Both the position numbers and the translations under genes were made by a program. The notes under the pieces are model-generated. The model saw nothing but the letters and a program-made list of their open reading frames with translations. It made no database searches and was not told where the DNA came from. Source: Ehretia macrophylla (Eukaryota; Streptophyta; Magnoliopsida; Boraginales; Ehretiaceae). Taken from it: a stretch of DNA of 64,000 nucleotides. The stretch's first letter is position 1. Every line of letters begins with the position of its first letter. The stretch lies in assembly GCA_037974665.1 (NCBI GenBank), contig CM075765.1, positions 5,523,501 to 5,587,500 on the forward strand, read 5' to 3'. Below, piece by piece: positions 60,956 through 64,000 of this stretch.

Positions 60956-63401
60956 TGTCACGCCCCAACTCGACCCCACCTATAATCAGTCAGGACGCAA
61001 CGGAATTTCGGCGGCATAACGACAGTAAATAGATTTCCGAGGTTCTAAACCAACCTCATAAAACATCATACATCCCGTAATTCCTCAATACAAACAACAA
61101 CATACAACACAACCATATTATACAATAAAACATCCTCGTTATACGCCTCCGTTCCAACATAACATACAATACCTCAACTTTATTATACATTTCAAAAGTA
61201 AGTTGAGACACAACTACAATTTAAACATAGACAAAAGAAAGCCACTAAATTAACATCGTTTGGATCATCATCTTATCAACAACTATTACACTAAGAACCG
61301 TAAAGCATATAAAAGTCTATTAAACTAATATACATGACGTTTAACAACATAGAATCATGGATAAGACTCAGGGACATATGACTCATCCACGAAAGGCACA
61401 TTTTCCACATTCTCCTCTTCAGGAGGCACGTACCCGTAATCTTGTGAAAGTACACCTGAAACATGCATTAATAGAGAGTGAGCTTATATACATAAGCCCA
61501 GTGAGGATCCGATAGATCTCGACAGTATTCACTACGCTCCTTGGATTTAGTCCTTTGAGCAAGTAAACACACAACAACAATAATAACATAAATAAAGCTA
61601 TCATCACATAACTATATGACCATTCAGTAAGGATACTCTATTTGGTGTAGCTCCAAACGCCATCACGATCTCAACCGTTCTTCTTATAACTCCCCATTAC
61701 TCACGCACCCGAGGTACCTCACTATCCCCTTCCCTCCATGACATCTCCGTCATGCGAGCTGGGGGTAGCCTATGGCAGTCATGCCGGTATCAACCCGACA
61801 GCCCGACGCTGCCCGAGAGGTGGCACACACATACCAAGGCTCCATATTCATCAATCATCATGCAAGCATAAATCAATCAATCAATTGGGAGATCAGCAAC
61901 AAGAGTGCCCGATTCCCGCATTCAATAATAATCAATCAATAACATCAATATAACATCAATATAACATCAATATTAAATTAAACATCAAACAACGTAGTTA
62001 GATGACAAAGTAGGCCATCTAACCGGACATGCATAATATTCATAATTAAACTCTAAATTACTCAACAACAACTCACCATTCATCACTCGAACACTACCCA
62101 ACCATCTAAGGCATCGTTCAAGAAATTAAAGAATGACAACCTAACTTCTAAAATTCATAACTTACAATCTACTAATCCAAACATTGCCAAATCAGTTCCT
62201 ATCACTCACCCATTCAACCTACTACATTAGCCCTCTCGGAAATCCACCATAACACCTCCAAAACATGCCCGATAACCCTAAAACCCTATGACGTCATGGC
62301 TGGATTTTCCGGATTTTCACACAAACAATGTAATCGAAAATTCGGCATTACAACAGCGCTAATACGTAATTATCAAGTATTTAGAAATCGACGGCAATCG
62401 ATTTCGAGCAACGCAACTCAATTAAATCAACTTTGAACATTTTAATCAAAATTAAATACCCGGAAAATAAAAATTATGCTATATCTGACAGAAACTCGTA
62501 GTATTAGTATATAATGATCCCTAGCATGCAAGGAGCAATAATCTAACATCAGATTTCAATTCTAACGGTTCAATCTTCATTTATACACAAAAACACAAAA
62601 ATGACATTTTGAGATCTAGAATTTTTCTCTCACCTTAGATGCGATATAAGCCTAGGAATGCGTGCAATGCGTGCCCAACAAGCAGAATCCAAGTCGGTGC
62701 GAAGTTTCACGGACAAAAACTAGGTTTTTCTTTGAAAAATTGATTGAAAAGCTTGAGTTTTCTTTCTTCTCTTTTCTCCCTCAACCCCTCGGCAATGTGT
62801 GTGTGTGTGGTGGTGTTTTTGTGTTGTGTGAGTGTGTGTATGTGACAATAGCTTATAAGGTCAATTTTTTTTAATTAAAGTCAAAGTTATTTTAATAGGC
62901 ATTTTTGTATTTTTAATGACTTTAATTGCATTTTATTGCTCACCAAGTTAAAATTAATTATGCAACCCCCAAGATATCTCAAGTGGATTATTTTTAGGTG
63001 ACAAGAAGTTTTACATTCAAAGAATTCCACCCGAGTCGGCTTAAAACTCGATTTTCGCAAAAGTCGGTGTAAAAACCCTAATAAATTCTTAAGCCGATTT
63101 TAAAATCGTTTTCATCAAACACAGGTCTATTAAAGTCCGTGGACTAGGTCTAGAAGGGTTAAAAAGACCAGTTTCAAAATTATAGCGGACGTGTTTCGAA
63201 AACACTATTCACTGAAAATCGACGATAAAATTTCTGACTCTGTTTTTGATGAAAATTTCATGAATGCACATTTAGCACGTATTAGGAGTATTGAAATCAA
63301 AATTATAACTTTCTAGGTCCTATAGCACATAAACAGATCATATGCACGCAAAACGAGGTAAAACACGTAAAACGAGATAAGCATGAAAGTGGGGTTTCAC
63401 A
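60956..63401 (-). repeat. 5' LTR of H
   Basis: The 2,446-bp copy is almost identical to 53515-55960. The stem-loop is at 61997-62023 and the second motif at 61455-61505. A TG-rich microsatellite lies at about 62,797-62,840. The same 71-codon frame appears in both LTRs (54297 and 61738) because they are copies. Confidence 0.95.
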
Positions 63402-63723
63402 CTACCTCTTGTTCTCGGTCGACCCGCTATTCTACTATCAAAGAGTTAGCACAGGTTATAGCACATAGACAGGCTATAGACAATTATTAGTACATAAGTA
63501 ACAAACTCACATAAAGCACATAAATCACTTAAGTATCAATCACATAAACAAATTGATCACATAATCACATAGTCACTAAATCACATAATCACTTAATCAC
63601 TCAATCATATTAACACATATTTCACTTTTCTTTCACTTCATACATACTTTCATGCTAAGACTATTACCCACATTCCGAGAATACCCCGGCTGACAACTAA
63701 ACATAAGCTCTGATACCACTTAA
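63402..63723 (-). other. Gag start and leader of E
   Basis: After the H target duplication the end of E resumes: the coding start region like MAGRPRTRG near 63,402-63,435, a 270-bp AT-rich leader, and a primer-binding site TGGTATCAGAGC on the minus strand at 63707-63718 next to the 5' LTR. Confidence 0.85.
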
Positions 63724-64000
63724 TGTAACGCCCCAACTCGACCCCACCTACGATTAGTCAGGACGCAACGGAATTTCGGCAGTATAACAACAATAACACG
63801 GACATCAGGGCTCTAATCCAACCCTTTAGAGCATCATACGACCAACTCCACAAATCACCAATCAACTCCACAATCAAGTTAGCAACATACAGCGCAACCA
63901 AAATATACTTTAAACATTATTTCACCATTTTATCCATAAGTTATACGCCTCTGTTCCAACATCATATATCACTAAATAACACCATATACATACATCACAT
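63724..64000 (-). repeat. 5' LTR of E, first 277 bp in the window
   Basis: It begins TGTAACGCCCC and aligns with 37993-38280 at about 90% by eye. The rest lies outside the window. Confidence 0.88.

Larger units (their letters stand above)
53515..63401 (-). mobile_element. Ty3/gypsy chromovirus H (Tekay-like, family 1), looks whole
   Basis: H is 9,887 bp and flanked by a perfect 5-bp duplication, ctacc (53510-53514 and 63402-63406), in the gag start region of E. Both LTRs are 2,446 bp and I see only about five differences between them (about 0.2%), which at the borrowed rate means under 0.1 million years. The primer-binding site, polypurine tract and a single uninterrupted gag-pol frame are present. 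It is the youngest insertion and a near relative of A. Confidence 0.95.
37993..64000 (-). mobile_element. Ty3/gypsy chromovirus E (Tekay-like), carrying F and H, cut by the right edge
   Basis: E is minus strand. Own sequence: 3' LTR 37993-39273, pol 39274-42706, gag 52263-53514, gag start and leader 63407-63723, and the first 277 bp of the 5' LTR to 64000. The two LTR ends that can be compared differ at roughly 10% of sites, making E the oldest measurable gypsy element here (about four million years at the borrowed rate), consistent with the two elements nested in it. Coding parts are homologous to A and H and broken at around ten places. It interrupts the RT of copia D. Confidence 0.88.

Noticed and set aside
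54297-61953. Identical 71-codon frames at 54297-54512 and 61738-61953
   Set aside because: They are the same LTR segment of H present twice, not a gene pair; A has no equivalent intact frame.

Overview
The window is plant nuclear DNA made almost entirely of nested LTR retrotransposons. I found no host protein gene, rRNA or tRNA gene. A flowering plant is indicated by Ty3/gypsy chromoviruses of the Tekay/Del type with multi-kilobase LTRs, by primer-binding sites matching the 3' end of initiator tRNA-Met, by 5-bp target duplications, and by Ty1/copia elements of plant type. The species cannot be told from the sequence. Percent divergences are eye estimates from sampled stretches. Ages use T = K/2r with a borrowed grass rate of 1.3e-8 per site per year, so only their order is safe.

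Layout. 1-1081 is the right part of a gypsy-type LTR that sits in an old copia reverse-transcriptase relic (1082-about 1375). 1558-2400 holds two diverged tandem copies of a roughly 530-bp AT-rich unit. At 2401 a copia element (D, + strand) starts; its body is split by three large gypsy insertions and continues past the right edge. Insert A (4338-14243, - strand) is a complete-length gypsy element with several breaks. Insert B (15568-34980, + strand) carries a relative, C (17102-26591, + strand), inside its 5' LTR. Insert E (37993 to beyond 64000, - strand) sits in the D reverse-transcriptase region. E itself carries F (42707-52262, + strand; LTRs and gag but no pol) and H (53515-63401, - strand). 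F carries a solo LTR, G (48291-49651), in its 3' LTR. H looks whole, with near-identical LTRs and one uninterrupted gag-pol frame.

Order of events. Nesting requires D before A, B and E; B before C; E before F and H; F before G. LTR divergence agrees: E about 10%, B and C about 5-8%, F about 4%, A about 3%, H about 0.2%. Target duplications are clear for B (ggtat), C (accat), G (cctat) and H (ctacc), and one base off for A (accgt/gccgt).

Most interesting non-coding structure. (1) The D leader has three hairpins with the same 17-nt loop and the same closing ACC/GGT but different, self-complementary outer stems. (2) LTRs of otherwise dissimilar gypsy families share a stem-loop around CTACTTTG and, about 470-580 nt further on, a second motif CTCACTGRGC-hairpin-GCTCAC followed by an acceptor-like CAG-G. 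(3) F keeps gag and both LTRs but has a degenerate ATTC-rich repeat where pol would be.
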